DNA of 8,672 nt, taken from Clostridiales bacterium UBA1777. GTDB taxonomy: Bacteria; Bacillota; Clostridia; Oscillospirales; Oscillospiraceae. Below, in pieces: positions 1 through 5,748 of the stretch. The position numbers and the translations under genes are program-made. Each line of letters opens with the position of its first letter. Position 1 is the first letter of the stretch. The stretch spans positions 1-8,672 of the forward strand of contig DCGN01000007.1 in NCBI GenBank assembly GCA_002315275.1, given 5' to 3'. Under the pieces are notes generated by a model that worked only from the letters and a program-made list of their open reading frames with translations, was not told the origin of the DNA and made no database searches.

Positions 1-1329
1 GGACATCAGGACTTCTCCGAGGACACCTACCGCACACTCATGGCGGCCGACAGTGCGGTCATGGTAATCGACGCGGCAAAGGGCATCGAGCCGCAGACAA
101 GAAAGCTGTTCAAAATATGTGCAATGCGCCATATCCCCATTTTCACCTTCGTTAATAAGCTCGACCGCGAGGCAAGAAGCCCCTATGAGCTCATGGAGGA
201 GCTTGAGAATGAATTCGGCATCGGCACCTATCCAATGAACTGGCCGATAGGCTGCGGCATTGACTTCAAGGGCGTTTACGACCGCGAAAGGCGCGAGATA
301 CTCGCCTTCAGCGAGCTGCACAGAGGTCAGAACAGAATAAAGGCAATCGAGTGCAGTCTTGAGGATACCGAGGGCATGGACGAACTCATCGGTGCAAAGC
401 TCCGCAAAACTCTTTGCGATGATGTAGAGCTTTTGGACGGTGCGGGCTATGAGTTTGATATTGACGAGGTGCGCAAGGGCAGGTTAAGCCCCGTGTTCTT
501 CGGCTCTGCGCTCAACAACTTCGGCATTGAGCGTTTCCTCGAGAGCTTCCTTGACATGACAATGCCTCCCCTGCCGCGAATCGCCGGAGAGGAGATCGTT
601 GATCCCTTCGACGGGCACTTCTCCGCCTTTGTTTTCAAGATACAGGCGAACATGAACAAGGCTCACCGCGACAGGATAGCCTTCATGCGCATCTGCTCGG
701 GCAGGTTTGAGCGCGATAAGGAATACTTCCATATGCAGGGCGCAAAGCCCATTAAGCTCGCCCAGCCGCAGCAGCTCATGGCTCAGGACAGAGCGATAAT
801 AGACGAGGCATACGCCGGAGACATCATCGGCGTTTTCGATCCGGGAATCTTCTCCATCGGCGACACTATATGCGACAAGAGCATGAAGCTCATGTTTGAG
901 GGCATACCGACCTTTGCTCCAGAGATATTCGCGGGCGTTGAGCGTGTCGACACGATGAAGCGCAAGCAGTTTGAAAAGGGTATCATGCAGATTGCGCAGG
1001 AGGGTGCTATTCAGATATTCCACGAGCCGTTTACGGGCGTTGAGGAGATCATCGTCGGCGTTGTCGGCATACTTCAGCTTGAGGTACTTGAGTACAGGCT
1101 CAGGAGCGAATACGGCGTGGATGTGCGCCGCAGGGCAATGCCCTTTGAGCTCATCCGCTGGATAGACAATGAGGAGCTTGACCCGCGCAGCCTGAATCTC
1201 ACGAGTGACACGAAGTGGGTGCAGGATTTCCGCGGAAATAATCTTCTGCTCTTCACCTCCGACTGGTGCGTAAGATGGGCACTCGATAAAAATCCCGGTC
1301 TCAGCCTCAGAGAATTCAACAGAGATTAA
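1..1329 (+). CDS. prfC: Peptide chain release factor 3 (RF3), 5'-truncated by window edge
   Basis: RF3 is a cytoplasmic translational GTPase that recycles RF1/RF2 from the ribosome after peptide release. The reading frame is open from base 1 and gives 442 residues. The family is usually about 520-530 residues, so roughly 85 N-terminal residues (P-loop and switch I) lie outside the window. Visible residue 1 is the glycine of the G3 DxxG motif (GHQDFSEDTYRTL, the RF3 form). The G4 motif NKLD is at visible residues 52-55 (TFVNKLDREARSP) and a G5-like GSAL at 168-171. RF3-type domains II and III follow, including a QLMAQDRA segment and the VGVVGILQLEVLEYRL stretch typical of the family. The C terminus is natural, ending at TAA. 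A palindromic repeat and a hairpin terminator follow. The G4 context and the domain III sequence favour RF3 over EF-G. The large antisense frame here is a shadow. Confidence 0.96.
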   Translation, partial: GHQDFSEDTYRTLMAADSAVMVIDAAKGIEPQTRKLFKICAMRHIPIFTFVNKLDREARSPYELMEELENEFGIGTYPMNWPIGCGIDFKGVYDRERREILAFSELHRGQNRIKAIECSLEDTEGMDELIGAKLRKTLCDDVELLDGAGYEFDIDEVRKGRLSPVFFGSALNNFGIERFLESFLDMTMPPLPRIAGEEIVDPFDGHFSAFVFKIQANMNKAHRDRIAFMRICSGRFERDKEYFHMQGAKPIKLAQPQQLMAQDRAIIDEAYAGDIIGVFDPGIFSIGDTICDKSMKLMFEGIPTFAPEIFAGVERVDTMKRKQFEKGIMQIAQEGAIQIFHEPFTGVEEIIVGVVGILQLEVLEYRLRSEYGVDVRRRAMPFELIRWIDNEELDPRSLNLTSDTKWVQDFRGNNLLLFTSDWCVRWALDKNPGLSLREFNRD

Positions 1330-1339
1330 GATATATATT

Positions 1340-1410
1340 TTAGGGCAATACCGCATAATTCGGCAAGAGCCGCCGAATGCCGAAGTCGATACTGTGCGGT
1401 GTTGCCTTAA
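1340..1410. repeat. Palindromic MITE-like repeat, copy A
   Basis: This is a 71-nt element with imperfect terminal inverted repeats: TTAGGGCAATACCGCA at 1340-1355 and TGCGGTGTTGCCTTAA at 1395-1410, two mismatches. A second internal palindrome is built from TTCGGCA and TGCCGAA. Its reverse complement recurs at 2877-2943 with about 90% identity over 67 nt; the main difference is a 4-nt indel in the central loop. Two near-identical copies with foldback ends suggest a non-autonomous mobile element (MITE) or a dispersed palindromic repeat. No transposase is present in the window. It lies in the 3' untranslated region of prfC and would form an RNA hairpin in that transcript. Confidence 0.8.
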
Positions 1411-1415
1411 AAAAG

Positions 1416-1450
1416 CACGGCAGATTTTCGGTCTGCCGTGTAGTTTTTTT
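1416..1450 (+). terminator. Bidirectional intrinsic terminator between prfC and the sigma-cyclophilin gene
   Basis: A perfect 9-bp stem, CACGGCAGA (1416-1424) with TCTGCCGTG (1432-1440), encloses a 7-nt loop. On the plus strand it is followed by TAG and seven Ts (1444-1450), which would end prfC transcripts. On the minus strand the same hairpin is followed by CTTTTTT, so it can also end the convergent gene, whose stop codon at 1449-1451 lies just outside the stem. Confidence 0.85.
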
Positions 1451-2831
1451 ACTCTGTTCTTATTGTTATTGAAGTTATGACCGGCTGCTCGTCGGCGGGT
1501 ATGGTGCCGTTATCGTCGGTGGGCTCAGCGTCCTCGCAGACCGCGTCCACTATCTCAATCCCCTCGACGACATGACCGAAGGCGGCATAGTTTCCGTCGA
1601 GACTCGTTGTATCCTCCTGCATGATAAAAAACTGCGAGCTTGCGGTGTCATAGCCGCTTGAGGAGCGTGCCATCGAGATCGTGCCCCTTGTGTGGGATAT
1701 CGTGTTCTCATAGCCGTTATTCGAGAACTCGCCGACGATGTTTATTTCCTCACCGTTCTCATCGGTGTTTCCTCCCGTGCCGTTGCCCTCGGGATCGCCG
1801 CCCTGCATCATGAAGCCCTCCATAATTCGATGGAAGCTAAGTCCGTCGTAAAAGCCGTTCTGAGCGAGGTTTACGAAGTTCGATACCGTCACGGGTGCCG
1901 TGTGCTGGTCAAGCTCGACGGTAATCGTGCCGTAGTCGGCAATCTCGATATCTGCATAGTATGTCGCATTCTCGTCCAGCTCGATTACGGGGGATGAAAT
2001 AAGTGTGCTGTCAGTCTCCTCTCCTGAGTTTTGCAGGCTGTCCGTATCATCTCCCGGCAGACCCTTCGCAAAAACCACGGCGAAAACTATTGCAATGAGT
2101 GCAAGAATGGACAGTCCGATGAGATTCCATTTCTTTCTCATCTTCTTCTCAAGCGGCGCGGATATCTCTGCAATTGCAGCATAGACCTTTTCGTCCATTG
2201 TTGCGGGATACGCGGCTTTTTGCTCTCCCTCGGCGAGAGCGCTCACAACTGTCTCATAGGACATTGCCGTACCGATACTGTGTGCAGCCTGCTCAATATT
2301 TGCTTTCTCCGCCTCAAGCGCGGCATCAACTGACCTGAGGTCAAACCTGAAGGAATTTGCAATCTGCTCCGGCATATATCCGCCGACGGTGTGCATTACG
2401 AAAATGAACCTCTGCAGGGCGGGCAGAGTACTCAGCATTGCCATCGCGGGCTCGTCATCTCTCCCCTTCCCCTTTTTATCAACGGTTACAAGGAAGCTCC
2501 GGTTATATGGCAGACGGAATGCCTTAGGGCTCTGCTTTGTCAGCCTGCCCTTGCAGTATTCCACCGCAGTGCGCAGCGCAAAATGAGAAAAATCGCTCTC
2601 GGTTCTGATACCGTTTGATTTTATTCCGCCCCAAACCGATTTGAATGTATGGTATGCTGCTTCCGCCGCCTGATATGCATTTCCGAGAAGGCAAAGCGAG
2701 ACATAATAGACCTTCTGCTTATTTGAATCATAAAGCAGCTTCATCGACTTCTGCTGCCCGTCGGCCGCCTTTTTTATTATATCAGCCATTTCTGCCCGAC
2801 CTTTCATTAACAGGTTTTCTGAATCCATCAT
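1449..2831 (-). CDS. Sigma-factor-like / single TM / exported cyclophilin fusion protein
   Basis: The protein has 460 residues. Residues about 18-100 resemble ECF sigma region 2: an LYDSNKQKVYYVSLCLLGN segment, then a TFKSVW helix and an FSHFALRTAVEYCKGRL helix. Residues about 131-180 resemble region 4: LSTLPALQRFIFVMHTVGGY, then an EQIANSFRFDLRSV helix-turn-helix-like stretch with few basic residues. A basic KKMRKKW precedes one hydrophobic helix (about 236-255), giving N-in topology. An acidic Ser/Thr linker leads to a cyclophilin-type peptidyl-prolyl isomerase domain (about 293-460) outside the membrane. Catalytic residues are present: R335 in FHRI, Q343 in QGGDP, Q400 and F402 in SSQFFIM, and LDG at 411-413. 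The first ATG has GAGG 6 nt upstream; a later ATG (codon 15) preceded by AAAGG is a weaker alternative. The isomerase assignment is firm. The sigma-like assignment is from pattern only, and DNA binding may be lost. Confidence 0.85.
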   Translation of the reverse strand: MMDSENLLMKGRAEMADIIKKAADGQQKSMKLLYDSNKQKVYYVSLCLLGNAYQAAEAAYHTFKSVWGGIKSNGIRTESDFSHFALRTAVEYCKGRLTKQSPKAFRLPYNRSFLVTVDKKGKGRDDEPAMAMLSTLPALQRFIFVMHTVGGYMPEQIANSFRFDLRSVDAALEAEKANIEQAAHSIGTAMSYETVVSALAEGEQKAAYPATMDEKVYAAIAEISAPLEKKMRKKWNLIGLSILALIAIVFAVVFAKGLPGDDTDSLQNSGEETDSTLISSPVIELDENATYYADIEIADYGTITVELDQHTAPVTVSNFVNLAQNGFYDGLSFHRIMEGFMMQGGDPEGNGTGGNTDENGEEINIVGEFSNNGYENTISHTRGTISMARSSSGYDTASSQFFIMQEDTTSLDGNYAAFGHVVEGIEIVDAVCEDAEPTDDNGTIPADEQPVITSITIRTE

Positions 2832-2861
2832 ACCCGACCTCGCTAAATCCGCACAAAAGAA

Positions 2862-2867
2862 AGTATA
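2862..2867 (-). promoter_or_regulatory. Candidate -10 box for the sigma-cyclophilin gene
   Basis: The minus strand reads TATACT here (5 of 6 to consensus), about 30 nt upstream of the ATG. A -35 at 17-nt spacing would be CGGTAT at 2885-2890, inside palindromic repeat B, and matches consensus poorly. The call rests on the -10 alone. Confidence 0.35.
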
Positions 2868-2876
2868 ATCAAAATA

Positions 2877-2943
2877 TTAAGGCAATACCGCACAATATCG
2901 ACTTCGGCATCTGCTCTTGCCGAATTATGCGGTATTGCCTTAA
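2877..2943. repeat. Palindromic MITE-like repeat, copy B (inverted relative to A)
   Basis: This 67-nt element is bounded by TTAAGGCAATACCGCA (2877-2892) and TGCGGTATTGCCTTAA (2928-2943), perfect 16-nt inverted ends. An inner stem pairs TTCGGCA with TGCCGAA around an 8-nt loop. Its reverse complement matches copy A (1340-1410) at about 90%. Both ends are TTAA, which could be part of the element or a target duplication; the palindrome prevents a decision. It sits between the two minus-strand genes, directly upstream of the sigma-cyclophilin promoter region. Confidence 0.85.
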
Positions 2944-2970
2944 GCTCCACTCAAAAAGCGGAGCTTAGGC
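2937..2970 (-). terminator. Hairpin after the coiled-coil membrane protein gene, possible terminator
   Basis: TAAGCTCC (2941-2948) pairs perfectly with GGAGCTTA (2960-2967), and GCC/GGC pairs extend the stem with one bulge. It begins 12 nt past the stop codon at 2982. On the minus strand no T-run follows the stem, because repeat B starts there, so intrinsic termination would be weak. It may be a terminator altered by repeat B, and read-through into the sigma-cyclophilin gene is possible. Confidence 0.4.
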
Positions 2971-2981
2971 TGAGGAGAGTA

Positions 2982-4517
2982 TCAGTACCTCAGAAAATCA
3001 AGCCCGTCAAGCTCATCTGCCGGCTCTGCCCCAAGTGCGAACACCATGAAGAAGGCTGCCATCACAAGACTGAGTATAAGCATTGCAAGCGAGAGCCTGC
3101 CGTTTTGTGTTGAGCCCGCTGCGATTGACATCGTTATTTCCCTGAAGAAGACGAATTTGACCGTTGTCGCCGCAGTCGCAATGATCGTACAGCCGAAGGT
3201 GAAGGCCTTGGCTATCTCGGAGCTTCTCAAAAAGCCGAGAACCGCCGCCGCAATTCCGAGCGCGGCAACGAGCACCGTGATTCCCGCAAAAACATATCTG
3301 CTTATAAGCTCCTTTGTCGTTGCGGACTGAATGTCTGCCATGAAGTCCTTTGCCGCAGCCGCAACCTCGTTGGCCTTGTCGGTATCGAGGACTGTCTTGC
3401 CGTGTGCTATGACCTGCCTGCCGTTTTCATCAAGCTTCCAGTAAGTGAAATCAGGGTCGAGCCTGTCCTTTATTGAGGGCACGACCTTGTATCCGCTTTT
3501 TGATGTGTAGCCCTCCATGCCCATCGCAAGCTCAATGCCGTCAACGAGCTGTGCCTCGCCGTCCTCAAACATCGTAAGCTGCTCAAGGCCGTCAGCGAGC
3601 TGCTGCTCACCGTCTGCAAGCTGCTTAAGGCCTGCCCAGTACTGTACATATGCGTTGTCGAGCTGCTGTTTGCCCTGCTCGAGCTGCTGCTCGCCCTCTT
3701 CGATCTGAACCTTGCCCTCGGCAAGCTGACGCTCCGCGTCCGCAAGCCGTGCCTCGCCTTCCGCTATCTGCTGTCTGCCGGCTTCAACCTCCGCCTCACC
3801 TTCGGCAAGCTTGACCTGCCCCGCTTCATATTCGCTTATAAGAGATTCAATTGTGTATCCAGAAAGCTGAATGCCCATAGCAATATTCAGCTTGTTGAGA
3901 TCCTCCTTCGCGGAGTTCATCGCCCACTGCGCGGCAGTTGCAGCGACAAAATTGCCGTTTGCGGTTGCTTCCTCATAAGTCGCCGCAGCTTCGTTATACT
4001 TATTGAGTGCCTCATTGTAGTTCTGATAGATCGGCATTACAGCATTATATATAGGCTGAACGGCCGCAAGCTTTGCCTTACCTGCGGCAAGCTCCGCCTC
4101 ACCCTGAGCAAGCTGCTCCTTGCCTGCCTCAAGCTGTATCTTGCCCTCCTCAACCTGTGCGACATATTCGTTATATGTTATCTTGGCATCGGAGAGCTGC
4201 TGGGTACCGTCGTTATACTGTGCCTGACCGTTATAAAGCTGAAGCTCTCCCTCGGCTATCTGCTCCTTGCCGTCCTCAAGCTGCTGCTTGCCCTCCTCAT
4301 ACTGAGCCGCGCCGTCAAGATAAGCCTGCATATTCTCGGCAATGAGTCCTATACCCTCGATGATCATATCAACCTTGCCTCCGGAGGCTGCCTTCATGTC
4401 GAGCCAATAGTTTTTAACCATCGTGACATCCTCCGGCACTTCGGCCGCGGTCACAATGGCATAAATACTTGCGGCCGCAAGAAGTATGCACATAAACTTC
4501 AAAAAGAACTTTTTCAA
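2982..4517 (-). CDS. Membrane protein with two glycine-heptad coiled-coil arms (TTG start)
   Basis: I do not recognise a named family. From the TTG start the protein has 511 residues. An N-terminal KKFFLKF plus hydrophobic segment (about 4-25) is a signal anchor. Two tracts with seven-residue period (about 68-151 and 232-332) follow the pattern G-[KE]-x-Q-L-x-[ED], as in GKEQIAE and GEQQLAD. A non-repeat linker (about 152-227) separates them, suggesting a long antiparallel coiled-coil hairpin outside the membrane. A small mixed region follows, then three hydrophobic helices (about 407-430, 438-460, 474-496) and a short acidic tail. Similar Gly-heptad stalks occur in YhgE/Pip-type, MMPL and FtsX-like membrane proteins, but no transporter domain is visible. 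The TTG is preferred because GGGGGTG lies 7 nt upstream, while the ATG at 4556, which would add 13 residues, has no ribosome binding site. The function is unknown. Confidence 0.8.
   Translation of the reverse strand: MKKFFLKFMCILLAAASIYAIVTAAEVPEDVTMVKNYWLDMKAASGGKVDMIIEGIGLIAENMQAYLDGAAQYEEGKQQLEDGKEQIAEGELQLYNGQAQYNDGTQQLSDAKITYNEYVAQVEEGKIQLEAGKEQLAQGEAELAAGKAKLAAVQPIYNAVMPIYQNYNEALNKYNEAAATYEEATANGNFVAATAAQWAMNSAKEDLNKLNIAMGIQLSGYTIESLISEYEAGQVKLAEGEAEVEAGRQQIAEGEARLADAERQLAEGKVQIEEGEQQLEQGKQQLDNAYVQYWAGLKQLADGEQQLADGLEQLTMFEDGEAQLVDGIELAMGMEGYTSKSGYKVVPSIKDRLDPDFTYWKLDENGRQVIAHGKTVLDTDKANEVAAAAKDFMADIQSATTKELISRYVFAGITVLVAALGIAAAVLGFLRSSEIAKAFTFGCTIIATAATTVKFVFFREITMSIAAGSTQNGRLSLAMLILSLVMAAFFMVFALGAEPADELDGLDFLRY
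3522..3824 (-). repeat. Degenerate 21-nt coding repeats, coiled-coil arm 2
   Basis: About fourteen in-frame heptad units encode a glycine or alanine every seven residues followed by Q-L or similar pairs. The DNA period is 21 nt with much synonymous drift, so the tract is old or under protein-level selection rather than a recent expansion. Confidence 0.7.
4065..4316 (-). repeat. Degenerate 21-nt coding repeats, coiled-coil arm 1
   Basis: The same heptad pattern as arm 2 is seen in two sub-blocks (five or six units, then four) broken by an irregular KITYNEYVAQVE segment. Together the arms could pair as a hairpin about 80-100 residues long per side. Confidence 0.7.
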
Positions 4518-4568
4518 ATGAGTACACCCCCGAAGACAGGACAACATGAAATACATTATGTCAAGTTA

Positions 4569-4577
4569 ATGATAGCA
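4569..4577 (-). promoter_or_regulatory. Candidate extended -10 promoter for the coiled-coil membrane protein
   Basis: The minus strand reads TGCTATCAT, an extended -10 (TGn plus TATCAT, 5 of 6). TTGCAT lies 17 nt upstream as a weak -35. The predicted start, near 4562, leaves a leader of about 45 nt before the TTG codon. It would also place the non-SD ATG at 4556 only a few bases from the transcript end, which supports the TTG start. Confidence 0.35.
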
Positions 4578-4672
4578 TAAAGAGTGTCAAAATGCAAGGA
4601 TTCTTAAGATATTTTAAGTGGTAAAAATAATCTTACTGTCAATTTCCTCTTTATTTTTTCAATATTCTGTGG

Positions 4673-4678
4673 TATTAT
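4673..4678 (+). promoter_or_regulatory. Candidate -10 box for the smpB operon
   Basis: TATTAT (5 of 6 to consensus) lies 24 nt before the smpB start codon, in an AT-rich stretch shared with the divergent gene. At 17-nt spacing the -35 would be TTTATT, a poor match. The short leader contains the strong GGAGGTGA site (4691-4698). Confidence 0.4.
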
Positions 4679-4702
4679 AAGCGAGGCAAAGGAGGTGAGC
4701 AT

Positions 4703-5167
4703 ATGCCGAAGCAGCTCGGAACAAAGCAGATAGCGAGTAACCGCAAGGCGTTTCACGATTATTTCGTCCTCGACCGTTTCGAGGCGGGCATATCGCTTGC
4801 CGGTACAGAGGTGAAGTCACTTCGCGCAGGAACGGTCAACATGAAGGACTCGTACTGCACAGTAAAAGACGGCGAGCTTTTCATCCGCAGTCTTCACATA
4901 AGCCCCTACGAAAAGGGCAACATCTTCAATAAAGACCCCGTGAGACCCCGCAAGCTTCTCATGCACAAGCGCGAGATATTAAAGCTCAACGCGAAGGTCA
5001 TGCAGGACGGAGTCGCGCTTATCCCGCTGTCACTGTATTTCAAGGACAGCCGCGTCAAGGTCGAGCTGGGACTGTGCAAGGGCAAAAAGCTCTACGACAA
5101 GCGTGACGACGACGCAAAGCGCGAGGCCAAGCGCGATATCGACAGAATGTTAAAGGAGAGAAACTGA
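4703..5167 (+). CDS. smpB: SsrA-binding protein SmpB
   Basis: SmpB binds the tRNA-like domain of tmRNA, carries it to stalled ribosomes and fills the decoding site with its C-terminal tail. The protein has 154 residues, the usual family length. Recognisable features are the N-terminal NRKAFHDYFV, the core GTEVKSLRAG at residues about 34-43, the HISPYEKGNIFN segment, the RPRKLLMHKREI segment (about 81-92) and a basic C-terminal tail rich in KR and DD that ends KRDIDRMLKERN. The start ATG has GGAGGTGA at ideal spacing. The cyclophilin gene begins 2 nt after its stop, and the tmRNA itself is encoded about 580 nt downstream, so protein and RNA partners are probably made from the same locus. No anomalies are seen. 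Confidence 0.98.
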   Translation: MPKQLGTKQIASNRKAFHDYFVLDRFEAGISLAGTEVKSLRAGTVNMKDSYCTVKDGELFIRSLHISPYEKGNIFNKDPVRPRKLLMHKREILKLNAKVMQDGVALIPLSLYFKDSRVKVELGLCKGKKLYDKRDDDAKREAKRDIDRMLKERN

Positions 5168-5169
5168 CA

Positions 5170-5688
5170 ATGGCAAATCCGATAGTTACGATCGAAATGG
5201 AAAACGGCGGCATAATAAAGGCCGAGCTGTACCCCGAGGTCGCACCGAACACCGTGAGAAACTTCGTGTCTCTCATAAATAAGGGCTTCTACAACGGCAC
5301 GATCTTCCACCGCGTCATCCCCGGCTTCATGATCCAGGGCGGTGACCCCACAGGCACCGGCATGGGCGGCCCCGGTTATTCCATCAAGGGAGAGTTCACA
5401 ATGAACCGCTTTCAGAATAACCTCAGGCACAGCCGCGGCGTTCTGAGCATGGCAAGAGCTATGGCACCGAATTCCGCAGGCAGCCAGTTCTTCATCATGC
5501 ACGAGGATGCTCCTCACCTTGACGGTCAGTATGCTTCCTTCGGCATGGTCATCGAGGGCATGGATGTTGTCGATCAGATCGCCGACACGCGCACCGACCG
5601 TAACGACAGACCCAAGGTCGCGCAGGTCATGAAGAAGGTCACCGTTGATACCTTCGGTGAGACCTATCCGGAGCCTGAGAAGGCATAA
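5170..5688 (+). CDS. Cytoplasmic cyclophilin-type peptidyl-prolyl cis-trans isomerase
   Basis: The protein catalyses cis-trans isomerisation of X-Pro bonds. It has 172 residues and is a single-domain cyclophilin with no signal peptide, so it is cytoplasmic. Catalytic motifs are intact: FHRVIPGFMIQGGDP with R48 and Q56, RGVLSMARA at about 89-97, SAGSQFFIM with Q106 and F108, and LDGQYASFG at 117-125. The position equivalent to human cyclophilin A Trp121 is His116 and that of His126 is Tyr121, so cyclosporin binding is probably weak (inference). The start ATG follows the smpB stop by 2 nt, and AAAGGAG within the end of smpB serves as its ribosome binding site, implying translational coupling. 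It is a paralogue of the isomerase domain encoded at 1449-2831. Its placement between smpB and ssrA suggests co-expression with trans-translation, but no functional link is shown by the sequence. Confidence 0.96.
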   Translation: MANPIVTIEMENGGIIKAELYPEVAPNTVRNFVSLINKGFYNGTIFHRVIPGFMIQGGDPTGTGMGGPGYSIKGEFTMNRFQNNLRHSRGVLSMARAMAPNSAGSQFFIMHEDAPHLDGQYASFGMVIEGMDVVDQIADTRTDRNDRPKVAQVMKKVTVDTFGETYPEPEKA

Positions 5689-5704
5689 ATTTTGTTTGTA
5701 CTCA

Positions 5705-5735
5705 CTCTGCGGCAGAAATGCCTCCTGCCGCAGAG
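5705..5735 (+). other. Strong hairpin in the leader of tmRNA
   Basis: A perfect 11-bp stem, CTCTGCGGCAG (5705-5715) with CTGCCGCAGAG (5725-5735), has a 9-nt loop. It lies between the cyclophilin stop codon and the mature 5' end of tmRNA. No T-run follows on either strand, so it is not a normal intrinsic terminator. It may be a processing or stability element in a precursor carrying smpB, the cyclophilin gene and ssrA. No convincing separate ssrA promoter is visible in this gap. Confidence 0.6.
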
Positions 5736-5748
5736 GTACTACCTACGA

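Noticed and set aside
484..1356. 290-residue open frame antisense to prfC
   Set aside because: It lies opposite a well-conserved RF3 frame, has no recognisable domain or ribosome binding site, and arises from the GC-biased codons of prfC.
4065..4316. CRISPR-like or tandem DNA repeat array
   Set aside because: The 21-nt period is in frame and encodes protein heptads; there are no conserved direct repeats with unique spacers.
3517..4345. Plus-strand Ser/Cys/Pro-rich frames opposite the heptad tracts
   Set aside because: They are mirror products of the 21-nt coding repeats of the minus-strand gene and have low-complexity composition.
5705..5735. Intrinsic terminator after the cyclophilin gene
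   Set aside because: The stem is strong but no T-run follows on either strand.
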